From the NCBI GenBank assembly GCA_902795985.1, contig CADBNG010000434.1, forward strand, positions 1 through 7,726: a stretch of DNA of 7,726 nt, given 5' to 3'. Both the position numbers and the translations under genes were made by a program. Of the stretch, positions 1 through 6,203 are shown one piece after another. Positions within the stretch are counted from its first letter, which is position 1. Every line of letters starts with the position of its first letter. Under the pieces are notes generated by a model. The model was not told where the DNA came from and searched no databases. It worked only from the letters and a program-made list of their open reading frames with translations. This DNA comes from an uncultured Lachnospiraceae bacterium. Its GTDB lineage: Bacteria; Bacillota_A; Clostridia; Lachnospirales; Lachnospiraceae.

Positions 1-1197
1 ACCAATCATAATCGGTACAAAGATCGCGGCAACGGAAGGAGCGGTAGGAATAAGCACACGCAGATAGCAGACCACGAGGCCGACAATCAGCATTACCAGG
101 AAGATGGACAGTCCGCCAAGGCCCGAGAAGAGCTTGTCGGCGATCCAGGTCATCGCTCCGGTGGTATTGACACATCCCATGGTAATGGCAACGGATCCGA
201 CCATCATCAGCAGGTTCCAGTCCGCTTCCCGGACATAGGACTTCCAGTCCATCAGGTCAATTCCCGGCATGAACATCAGGAAGAACGCGCATCCGGCAAC
301 AACGGTGGTATTCAGGACCGGCACCCAGGTTCCGGCGAACCAGAGAATAATGGTGGCGATGATAATGACGATGGCTTTCTTTTCCTTGCCTTCCATCGCG
401 CCGAGTTTGTCTTTCGCGCTGAGAACCGACTGCTGCGCTTCAGCGGGCATCGGTTCGGGCTTAAAGATCACAATCAGCGCAATGCAGACGAGCAGACACA
501 TGATCAGCGCAAAAGGAATGCACATGATAAACCACTGAAGGAAGGTAATGTCAAACCCTGCCTGGGACAGCAGGCTCTGGGCAATCAGGTTTCCGGGAGA
601 ACCGGCGGGAGAAATAAAACCGCCGTTACCGCAGGCAAAGGGAAGGCCGATCATCAGGCACTTGCCGAGCCGGGATTCTCCGGGTTTCAGTCCGGCCGAA
701 CGAAGGAACATGATAATGATTCCATAGAACATGATCAGGGTTCCGAAGTTGCTTAAGAAACCGGAAAGAAGGGTCGCTGTGAAGAGGAAGCCGAATACAA
801 GGGCTTTGGGATTGCCCTTCGAAATCTTCGTAATCCATGCGGATATTCTCATGGGGAGCGTGGTATTGGACAGAGCTCCCGTAACACCGAAGCAGAAGAA
901 AACGAAGAAGAAACTGGTGCCGCCGAACTGAGCGTAAATATCCGACAGCTGCATAATATTAAAATACGGCAGCAGCACCATCAGGGTCAGACAGGATACC
1001 GCAAGCGGCGCGACCTGGCAGACAAACAGAATGATCGCCCCAAGGAAGATCCCGATCGAGGCCATGGCCGGCTCCGTCAGGCCTTCAAAGGGAGGAAGCA
1101 GCGTAAAAAGCGCAATCAGTAGAACAGCTGCTGCGAAACCGAAGATCCTCTTTCTGGAAATGCCTCCGGCTTTTGCGGGATTGGTTTGACTGGACAT
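1..1197 (-). CDS. DASS/SLC13-type sodium:anion symporter family permease, C-terminus missing
   Basis: This reading frame is open for 399 codons from an ATG at 1195-1197 to the window edge, so the C-terminus (probably some 50-80 residues) lies outside. A good ribosome binding site (GAGGAGGG, 7 bases before the ATG) sets the start. The protein is very hydrophobic, with many predicted membrane segments (about residues 20-36, 45-76, 92-110, 133-165, 223-246, 276-292, 363-381). The segment at residues 145-165 (S149-N150-F151-G-T) followed by GSPGN at 199-203 matches the layout of the SNT and G-T-P-x-N motifs of DASS permeases, which import dicarboxylates, tricarboxylates or sulfate with Na+. The second SNT region appears as P384-T-A-P387. 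Both substrate-binding motifs therefore differ from the standard form and no substrate can be named. It is transcribed divergently from the Rrf2 regulator. The family is inferred from motif layout only; another ion-transporter superfamily member is possible. Confidence 0.8.
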   Translation of the reverse strand, partial: MSSQTNPAKAGGISRKRIFGFAAAVLLIALFTLLPPFEGLTEPAMASIGIFLGAIILFVCQVAPLAVSCLTLMVLLPYFNIMQLSDIYAQFGGTSFFFVFFCFGVTGALSNTTLPMRISAWITKISKGNPKALVFGFLFTATLLSGFLSNFGTLIMFYGIIIMFLRSAGLKPGESRLGKCLMIGLPFACGNGGFISPAGSPGNLIAQSLLSQAGFDITFLQWFIMCIPFALIMCLLVCIALIVIFKPEPMPAEAQQSVLSAKDKLGAMEGKEKKAIVIIIATIILWFAGTWVPVLNTTVVAGCAFFLMFMPGIDLMDWKSYVREADWNLLMMVGSVAITMGCVNTTGAMTWIADKLFSGLGGLSIFLVMLIVGLVVCYLRVLIPTAPSVAAIFVPIMIG

Positions 1198-1225
1198 GAA
1201 ACACCCTCCTCTTTGAAAAAGTGTT

Positions 1226-1240
1226 ATAGAAGTTTTCTAT
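1226..1240. promoter_or_regulatory. Perfect inverted repeat, candidate operator before the permease gene
   Basis: The sequence ATAGAA-GTT-TTCTAT is a perfect 6-bp inverted repeat with a 3-bp spacer. It lies between the candidate permease promoter and its ribosome binding site, close to where the transcript would begin, a typical place for a repressor to bind. The adjacent Rrf2 gene makes that protein one possible binder, but no known consensus was matched. An AT-rich repeat of this length can occur by chance. Confidence 0.3.
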
Positions 1241-1244
1241 TCTG

Positions 1245-1274
1245 ATGTTACCACGCCAGGTATATGAAGTTCAA
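1245..1274 (-). promoter_or_regulatory. Candidate promoter of the permease gene
   Basis: On the minus strand TTGAAC (1269-1274) and TAACAT (1245-1250) are separated by 18 bases, a reasonable match to a sigma-A type promoter. It would start the transcript roughly 40 bases before the permease ATG. An alternative -10 box, TATAAC, lies at 1223-1228 with a weaker -35 box (GTAACA). The choice between them is uncertain. Confidence 0.35.
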
Positions 1275-1285
1275 TTCTTTCCCCC

Positions 1286-1312
1286 TTGACAAATCTTTAT
1301 CCGAAATTGACA
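1286..1312. repeat. Pair of TTGACA direct repeats, 21 bp apart
   Basis: TTGACA occurs at 1286-1291 and again at 1307-1312, each followed by AA. The 21-bp offset is about two turns of the helix, so a protein could contact both copies on the same face. They lie in the divergent control region, upstream of the permease promoter. Neither has a good -10 box 16-18 bases downstream on the plus strand, so they are not obvious promoters. Function is unknown. Confidence 0.3.
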
Positions 1313-1377
1313 AAAAGGCAAATCAGCCCCGCACCGGTTTGTTTCCCCTCAGCCATGCTCCGGGCACGGTCTTTCTC

Positions 1378-1406
1378 TTGAAAGCCCACTAAATCCGTAG
1401 TATATT
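1378..1406 (+). promoter_or_regulatory. Candidate promoter of the Rrf2 gene
   Basis: TTGAAA at 1378-1383 and TATATT at 1401-1406 are 17 bases apart, the ideal spacing for a sigma-A promoter. A perfect TATAAT at 1406-1411 is also present but would be 22 bases from that -35 box. The region from 1401 to 1414 contains short AT-rich palindromes (ATTATAAT, ATAATTAT) overlapping the -10 area, which could allow self-repression, a common habit of Rrf2 regulators. That last point is inference. Confidence 0.5.
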
Positions 1407-1434
1407 ATAATTATCCACTGAAAGAGGAACCGCC

Positions 1435-1872
1435 ATGAGAATTTCCACCAAAGGACGATACGCGATACGGATGATGCTCGACCTTGCCGAACATCAGGAA
1501 GAAGGGTTTGTGTCTCTTAAAGAGATTGCCCAGCGGCAGGATATTTCAAAAAAATACCTGGAACAGATCGTCGCGCTTCTGAATCGCGAAAACATGCTCG
1601 TAACAAACCGCGGCGCCCAGGGAGGCTATCGGCTGGCGCAAAAGCCCTCCTCCTATACGCTGCGCAGGATTCTGACCATGACGGAAGGAAGTCTTGCCCC
1701 TGTCGCGTGTCTGGATTACTCTCCCGTCGGATGCGAACACCGGACGGAATGCCCCACCCTGCCCGTCTGGAAAGGTCTGAACCGGGTCATCAACGAATAT
1801 CTGGAAAACGTTACGCTCCAGGATATTCTGGACCAGAGCCGGAATCTGGGGGTAGACAATTACGTCATCTGA
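1435..1872 (+). CDS. Rrf2/IscR-family transcriptional regulator, probably Fe-S binding
   Basis: A 145-residue DNA-binding regulator. The N-terminus (MRISTKGRYAIR) and the segments SLKEIAQRQDISKKYLEQI (about 27-45, winged-helix recognition region) and RGAQGGYRLA (59-68, wing) are hallmarks of the Rrf2 family. Three cysteines, C92, C100 and C106, fall where IscR carries its cluster ligands (C92, C98, C104), so a [2Fe-2S] or [4Fe-4S] cluster sensing Fe-S supply, oxygen or nitric oxide is likely; the spacing differs slightly from E. coli IscR. Length is normal. AGAGGA at 1423-1428 is the ribosome binding site. Unlike many iscR genes it is not followed by iscS or iscU: it stands alone, divergent from a permease and convergent with the rnf operon. 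Family membership is clear; the regulated genes are not, though the Fe-S-rich rnf operon is a plausible target. Confidence 0.93.
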   Translation: MRISTKGRYAIRMMLDLAEHQEEGFVSLKEIAQRQDISKKYLEQIVALLNRENMLVTNRGAQGGYRLAQKPSSYTLRRILTMTEGSLAPVACLDYSPVGCEHRTECPTLPVWKGLNRVINEYLENVTLQDILDQSRNLGVDNYVI

Positions 1873-1906
1873 TTCATTTATCGTTCAAGAAAAACGCAGT
1901 AAAACA

Positions 1907-1931
1907 GCCTCCGGATCCCCGGAGGCCTTTT
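1907..1931. terminator. Bidirectional intrinsic terminator between Rrf2 gene and rnf operon
   Basis: An 8-bp GC-rich stem (GCCTCCGG pairs with CCGGAGGC) with a 4-base loop is followed by CTTTTA on the plus strand and preceded by AAAA, giving TGTTTTA after the stem on the minus strand. It lies 34 bases after the Rrf2 stop codon and 60 bases after the DUF3786 stop, so it can end both converging transcripts. The T-runs are short. Confidence 0.8.
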
Positions 1932-1986
1932 AACGCTTACTATTTCTTCTCTCTTCCGATCGCTTTATTTCGAATCCTGTTCTTTC

Positions 1987-2622
1987 TCACCTGTTTCTTT
2001 TTTCCGGCTCTGTTCCCATAAGATCCTGCAGCCGCCGTACAATCACGCAGGCAGCATACCAGACGGTTTCATAATGCATATACTGCAGGACATTCGCGTC
2101 AAAAAGAAAATGAATCTCTGCAGGAAAGTCCTCATCCGCGCGCCAGAACCGCAGCAGCATGTCCATATCATAGAACACATGGATTTTTGCCGAAAGGTCT
2201 CCCTTCACATCCGGGCCTTCGCCAAGAATCTCAAGCGCATGCGCCAGCTCCTCTTCCCGACAGGCGAATTCCTGCGCGTTTCTTCCAAACATTCCTCCGG
2301 AAGACGGCGCCGAAGCCGCATTATGCAGGCTGTGAAGATTCACATACTCCCCGCTGCTGCGCGCGTATTCCCTTGACCAGCAGAGAAGGTCATATACCGT
2401 CATCGCTTCATCGAAGGATCCGGTATGGTAATTGCCGGTGACGGGATCCGCGCATTCCACAAGCCCGTCTTTTCTTCCGACGCGGCAGGCCGCGCCGAGA
2501 AAATCAAAAACCAGATACCGTTCATCCGCTTTCAGGCCAAACCGCTGAATCATCTTCTCCTGATCATACTCCAGGAACTTTTCCTGCATCAAAACGCGCG
2601 TTTTCTCGTAATTGGATATCAT
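1987..2622 (-). CDS. DUF3786 family protein at the end of the rnf operon
   Basis: A 211-residue soluble protein with no signal peptide or membrane segment. I assign it to the DUF3786 family from memory of its pattern: an N-terminal NYEKTR start, a middle AMTVYDLLCWSR segment (73-84), a glycine-rich SSGGMFGR (107-114), and a C-terminal block DEDFP (163-167), FDANVL (174-179) and YMHYETVWY (181-189). The function of the family is not known to me; some members occur beside metal-cluster or corrinoid proteins, but no metal motif is obvious here (cysteines at 47, 57, 81, 121 and 192 are scattered). It starts 20 bases after the rnfB stop with its own ribosome binding site (AGGAG, 7 bases from the ATG) and no terminator between, so it is almost certainly co-transcribed with rnf. 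A role in assembly or control of the complex is only a guess from position. Confidence 0.75.
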   Translation of the reverse strand: MISNYEKTRVLMQEKFLEYDQEKMIQRFGLKADERYLVFDFLGAACRVGRKDGLVECADPVTGNYHTGSFDEAMTVYDLLCWSREYARSSGEYVNLHSLHNAASAPSSGGMFGRNAQEFACREEELAHALEILGEGPDVKGDLSAKIHVFYDMDMLLRFWRADEDFPAEIHFLFDANVLQYMHYETVWYAACVIVRRLQDLMGTEPEKRNR

Positions 2623-2642
2623 GTTTTCGCTCCTGGGGCTCT

Positions 2643-3446
2643 TTACTCTTTCTTCGGAGGGATTTCAATGCAGCCGACCGGACAGTCCTTCGCGCAGAGT
2701 CCGCAGCCCACGCAAAGATTATAATCCACTCTCGCGACATTTCCCCGGACTTCAATAGCCTGTTTCGGACAGGCTTTCACGCATTTTCCGCAGCCGATGC
2801 AGCCCTTGGTGCAGTCCCGTCTCGTATCCTTCGCAATCTTATGATTGGAGCACATTACAATGGGTTTCGGACGGGTCCGGAGACGGTAAAGGAAGATGAT
2901 TTTTTTCGGGCAGACGGATTTGCAGGCGCCGCAGCCCGTGCATTTATCCGGATCCACATGGGCCAGTCCGTCGACAATGGTGATTGCGCCGAAACGGCAG
3001 GCCCTCATACAGTCTCCAAAGCCGAGGCATCCGTACGGGCAGGAAGAATCTCCGTTATACAGAAGGTTGCAGGCAGAACATTCGGGAATACCGTTGTATT
3101 CATACCGTTTTGTCGTATGGACATTATCCCCTTTACAGGCGATCATAGCCTTGAATTCCGTCGCTTCACCGGCCGTCACTCCCATAATACGGGAAAGCTT
3201 CTCGGTTACGGCAGCTCCCCCGGCGGAACACAGGTTTGTCGGCGCTCCTTCCACAACCGCCTTCGCGTAATCGGCACAGCCCGCATAGCCGCACCCGCCG
3301 CAATTCGCCCCGGGAAGCACAAGTTCCGCCGATTTAATACGCTCGTCTTCCGTAACGGCAAACACTTTGGAAGCCGCGACCAGAAGAACCGCGCCGGCCA
3401 GTCCAATCACCGCTATGAGAATTGTTGCGATCATTACCGAACTCAT
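2643..3446 (-). CDS. rnfB: Rnf complex subunit RnfB, ferredoxin-type electron entry subunit
   Basis: 267 residues. An N-terminal membrane anchor (about 4-26) is followed by the four-cysteine Fe-S domain typical of RnfB (C49, C52, C57, C73 in the context NCGGCGYAGC). Two ferredoxin-like regions follow: one with C136, C140, C146, C150 and C169, C172, C175, C179, the other with C216, C219, C222, C226 and C245, C248, C251, C255. This suggests up to five [4Fe-4S] clusters. In the known complex RnfB accepts electrons from reduced ferredoxin at the cytoplasmic face and passes them to the membrane core. The repeated ferredoxin domains match clostridial and acetogen RnfB rather than the shorter proteobacterial form. 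Its start lies 15 bases after the rnfA stop, with a modest ribosome binding site (GAAGGGAAG). It is the last rnf gene, followed at 20 bases by the DUF3786 gene. All core ligands look intact. Confidence 0.97.
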   Translation of the reverse strand: MSSVMIATILIAVIGLAGAVLLVAASKVFAVTEDERIKSAELVLPGANCGGCGYAGCADYAKAVVEGAPTNLCSAGGAAVTEKLSRIMGVTAGEATEFKAMIACKGDNVHTTKRYEYNGIPECSACNLLYNGDSSCPYGCLGFGDCMRACRFGAITIVDGLAHVDPDKCTGCGACKSVCPKKIIFLYRLRTRPKPIVMCSNHKIAKDTRRDCTKGCIGCGKCVKACPKQAIEVRGNVARVDYNLCVGCGLCAKDCPVGCIEIPPKKE

Positions 3447-3461
3447 TTTTCTTCCCTTCTA

Positions 3462-4055
3462 TCATAAACCGAAAATGTTTTCAAGTATACCGCCAAAACC
3501 CGTAAAGCTGAGGGCCACAATCGCCGCCGAAACGAGGGTAATCGGCATTCCCTTAAAGGCCTTCGGCGGATTTGCCGCTTCTACCCTTCTCCTCACGCCG
3601 GCGAACATCGTCATCGCCAGAAGGAAGCCCAGACCGGCGCCCAGCGCGCACACAAGGGATTCAATATAGGTATATCCTTCATCGATGTTCAGAATCGTTA
3701 CGCCGAGAACCGCGCAGTTCGTCGTAATAAGGGGCAGATAGACTCCCAGACTGACATAGAGTTTGGGAAGGTGTTTTTTCATGATCATTTCCAGCAGCTG
3801 GACCAGGATCGCAATGACGAGGATAAAGGTGATCGTCTGCAGATAGCCAAGCCCCATCGAGTCCAGCAGCTGCTGCAGCGGCCAGGTCACGGCCGTGGAA
3901 AGAACCATGACCGCCGTTACCGCCAGGGACATGCCCACCGCGGAATCCAGCCTTTTGCTGACGCCCAGGAAAGGACAGATGCCCAGGAACTTGACCAGGA
4001 CGTAATTGTTGACAAGAATCATGCTGAAAAAGATCGCCGCAAGTTTCGCTGCCAT
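3462..4055 (-). CDS. rnfA: Rnf complex membrane subunit RnfA
   Basis: 197 residues, the usual length, with six predicted membrane helices (near residues 5-25, 38-58, 72-92, 102-122, 133-153 and 172-192). Conserved signatures are NNYVLVKFLGICPFLG around C27 and PLITTNCAVLG around C114. In the Rnf and NQR families these cysteines, together with the matching pair in RnfE, hold a [2Fe-2S] cluster inside the membrane that links the cytoplasmic and outer electron carriers. RnfA and RnfE are homologous and pack as a pseudo-symmetric pair. The ATG shares one base with the rnfE stop (TAATG), indicating translational coupling; AGGAGAG lies upstream within the rnfE tail. The next gene, rnfB, begins 15 bases after the stop. 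Confidence 0.97.
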   Translation of the reverse strand: MAAKLAAIFFSMILVNNYVLVKFLGICPFLGVSKRLDSAVGMSLAVTAVMVLSTAVTWPLQQLLDSMGLGYLQTITFILVIAILVQLLEMIMKKHLPKLYVSLGVYLPLITTNCAVLGVTILNIDEGYTYIESLVCALGAGLGFLLAMTMFAGVRRRVEAANPPKAFKGMPITLVSAAIVALSFTGFGGILENIFGL

Positions 4056-4723
4056 TATCCCTCACTCTCCTTTCCGCCGCAGATACCCGAAGAGGGACAG
4101 CCTTCACAGCCTGCCTTTCTTTCGATCCGCTGCCCGTTCTTCTCTTCCAGCCAGACAACTGCCGCCATCAGAACGCCAAAAACGAAGAATCCTCCGGCCG
4201 GCGTAATAAACACGATCATCGGCTCGATCGGAAGATGCAGATCCATTCCGAAAAAGGTTCCGGCGCCGAGGATCTCACGCACCGTACCCATCAGCAGGAG
4301 GGTCAGTGTAAAACCGAGGCCCATCCCGAGTCCGTCGAGGGCGGAATCGAGAATCCCGTTTTTGGAAGCGAACATTTCGGCCCGGCCCAGAATGATGCAG
4401 TTGACAACGATCAGCGGGAGATAAACTCCCAGCGACTTATTCAGCGAAGGAACATAGGCCTTCACCAGCATCATCAGCACCGTAACAAAGGCCGCGATAA
4501 TGGTAATGTACGCCGGAATCCTTACTTTCGCCGGTATAATGTTCCTCAGGGCCGAAACCACGATGCCGGAACAGATCAGAACAAAGGTCGCGGAAAGGCC
4601 CATTCCCAGACCGTTCACGGCAAGGGTGGTAACCGCCAGCGTCGGGCAGGTGCCGAGCACAAGGCGCAGCGCCGGGTTTTCCTTTATGATCCCGTTCCAT
4701 ACGATTGAGGCTTTGCCGCTCAT
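4055..4723 (-). CDS. rnfE: Rnf complex membrane subunit RnfE, with cysteine-rich C-terminal tail
   Basis: 222 residues from the ATG at 4721-4723. I chose this start over one 54 bases upstream because it has a strong GGGGGAGAG site about 6 bases before it and lies one base after the rnfG stop (TGATATG), and because the longer version adds an unconserved charged segment inside rnfG. Six membrane helices are predicted. C26 (LGTCPTLAV) and C109 (VVNCIILGRAE) are the paired ligands for the intramembrane [2Fe-2S] cluster shared with RnfA. NPALRLVLGTCP and GRAEMFASKN are family signatures. The tail after the last helix carries C206, C209 and C215 (C-x2-C-x5-C) followed by a glycine- and acid-rich end; its role is unknown. 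The stop shares one base with the rnfA start. Confidence 0.96.
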   Translation of the reverse strand: MSGKASIVWNGIIKENPALRLVLGTCPTLAVTTLAVNGLGMGLSATFVLICSGIVVSALRNIIPAKVRIPAYITIIAAFVTVLMMLVKAYVPSLNKSLGVYLPLIVVNCIILGRAEMFASKNGILDSALDGLGMGLGFTLTLLLMGTVREILGAGTFFGMDLHLPIEPMIVFITPAGGFFVFGVLMAAVVWLEEKNGQRIERKAGCEGCPSSGICGGKESEG

Positions 4724-4724
4724 A

Positions 4725-5255
4725 TCACTCTCCCCCTTTCGCTTCGTGATAGGCTTCCACCGTCCGGTTAAAGGCATTCAGCGCAGCCTTAGATGAAATG
4801 GTCGCGCCGGTAACCGCGTCGATTTCTTCCAGTGACAGCGTTTCAGCGGATTTCCCCGTAAAGTTCCCGATAAATGCTTCCTCCGAGACCTTGGATCCCA
4901 TACCAGGTGTTTCCGTACTGCTGTCGACAACAACATTCAGCACTTCGCCGGAATCGGAAAACGCCGTTACTACCATAACATTTCCTCCGTAACCCCTTGC
5001 TGCTGCGGAGATGACCCATCCAGCGCCGTTATCGGCCGAAAAAGCCGCATCCGCCCCTTCCGGGCAGGGCACGATCTCCGTAAAGGAATCGGCCTCCGGC
5101 AGGGCCTGATAATAAGACCGGGTCCGCTCTTCTTCCTCATTTGCGGCAATCGCGTTCACCGTCATGGCATTCACCCCGGAAAGCGCGAGGCCGACCAGCA
5201 CACAGATGACCGCCAGCACAACGACCGGTTTATAAATGTCCGTCCATTTATTCAT
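4725..5255 (-). CDS. rnfG: Rnf complex FMN-binding subunit RnfG
   Basis: 176 residues, slightly short for the family. One N-terminal membrane helix (about 10-30) anchors a domain on the outer face of the membrane. GYGGNV (88-93), ETPGMG (115-120) and DAVTGATISS (146-155) are the FMN-binding domain motifs; T152, the last residue of T-G-A-T, is the expected site of covalent phosphoester FMN attachment. In this family the flavin is attached by the transferase ApbE, whose gene is not in this window. RnfG passes electrons between the intramembrane cluster and RnfD during ion pumping. The start overlaps the rnfD stop by four bases (ATGA), with CAGGGTG as ribosome binding site inside rnfD. The rnfE start follows one base after its stop. 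Confidence 0.96.
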   Translation of the reverse strand: MNKWTDIYKPVVVLAVICVLVGLALSGVNAMTVNAIAANEEEERTRSYYQALPEADSFTEIVPCPEGADAAFSADNGAGWVISAAARGYGGNVMVVTAFSDSGEVLNVVVDSSTETPGMGSKVSEEAFIGNFTGKSAETLSLEEIDAVTGATISSKAALNAFNRTVEAYHEAKGGE

Positions 5256-6202
5256 TTTTTCACCCTGCCGCCCATCGGCACCTTTCTCGTCCGCGCGTTA
5301 ATGAACGGAACAAACAGGTTCATCAGCAGTATGGAATAGCTGACCCCTTCGTTCATGTTTCCCCAGAACCGGATGACGCAGGTGATGATCCCGCAGCCTG
5401 CGGCAAAAATGATCTTGCCCCGCCGGGTAAAGGGACTGGTTACATAATCGGTCGCCATGAAGACCGCTCCCAGGAGAAGCCCTCCGGAAAGAATCTGCCG
5501 CAGCACGTCCTGGCCGAAAATCAGGCTCAGCAGGGCGACCGTACCGATATAAAAGACCGGGATGGTAAAATCGATGGTTCCTGTTGCCAGCAGAAAAACA
5601 AAGCCGATCAGCAATGCAAGCGCACAGGTTTCACCGATGACTCCGCCATGCGTCCCGAGGAACAGATCAAGAATCGGCACCTCGCCGTCAATTCCCAGCG
5701 GTGTAGCCGAAGAAAGCGCGTCATACGGCACCACCGGATCCGGATAGGTATAAGCCGTCATCAGGGAAGGGAACGATACGGCAAGGGTGATTCTCGCTAC
5801 AATTGCCGGGTTGGCAAAATTGCTGCCGATGCCGCCGAACAGCTGCTTTGTCACTATAATGGCAACAAAGGCGCCGATAACGGGGAGGTACCAGGGTACG
5901 GACGCCGGCATGTTGAACGCCAGCAGGAGTCCTGTCACTACTGCCGAAAGGTCCTTCCAGTTCGGATCCTCTTTCCGCAGCCGGCACCATAGATACTCAA
6001 ACAGGAAGCAGGCAGCGACGGTAAGACCTTCCACAAAAAGCGCGCGCGGACCGAACAGCACCACCGATGCCGCGGCAGCCGGCAGCATCGCGATAATGAC
6101 GCGAAGCATGATTTTCTGCGTCGTTATAGAAGCCCGTATATGCGGAACGGGCGTGACCACCAGATGATTCGGTATTGCTTTCAGGAAATTCTGAAGATCC
6201 AT
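5252..6202 (-). CDS. rnfD: Rnf complex membrane flavoprotein subunit RnfD
   Basis: 316 residues with about nine or ten predicted membrane helices. The N-terminus carries the family pattern T-P-V-P-H-I-R-A followed by I-T-T-Q-K-I-M. FGGIGSNFANPA (122-133) is a conserved core motif. S164-S-A-T167-P-L marks the covalent FMN site, with T167 the expected attachment residue. ATDYVTSPFT near the C-terminus is also conserved. RnfD is a central part of the ion-translocating membrane core and exchanges electrons with RnfG. Its ATG begins one base after the rnfC stop (TGATATG) with GAGAGAAGG upstream inside the rnfC end, and its stop overlaps the rnfG start by four bases. Nothing is missing or unusual. 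Confidence 0.97.
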   Translation of the reverse strand: MDLQNFLKAIPNHLVVTPVPHIRASITTQKIMLRVIIAMLPAAAASVVLFGPRALFVEGLTVAACFLFEYLWCRLRKEDPNWKDLSAVVTGLLLAFNMPASVPWYLPVIGAFVAIIVTKQLFGGIGSNFANPAIVARITLAVSFPSLMTAYTYPDPVVPYDALSSATPLGIDGEVPILDLFLGTHGGVIGETCALALLIGFVFLLATGTIDFTIPVFYIGTVALLSLIFGQDVLRQILSGGLLLGAVFMATDYVTSPFTRRGKIIFAAGCGIITCVIRFWGNMNEGVSYSILLMNLFVPFINARTRKVPMGGRVKK

Positions 6203-6203
6203 A

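Noticed and set aside
269..931. Short plus- and minus-strand open frames within the permease region
   Set aside because: The minus-strand permease frame is open throughout 1-1197 with a strong start, so these are shadows.
1707..2021. A plus-strand open frame overlapping the end of the Rrf2 gene
   Set aside because: It is out of frame with Rrf2, runs through the terminator hairpin and into the antisense of the DUF3786 gene, and shows no family pattern.
2841..3467. A 208-codon plus-strand open frame opposite rnfB
   Set aside because: It is antisense to rnfB with its many conserved cysteine motifs. It has no recognisable domain or convincing ribosome binding site.
3771..4708. Two plus-strand open frames of 217 and 157 codons opposite rnfA and rnfE
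   Set aside because: Low-complexity charged translations antisense to clear membrane subunits; these are shadows of the real genes.
4724..4777. Upstream in-frame start for rnfE adding 18 residues
   Set aside because: It has no good ribosome binding site, lies inside rnfG and adds an unconserved segment. The ATG at 4721-4723 follows a strong GGGGGAGAG site.
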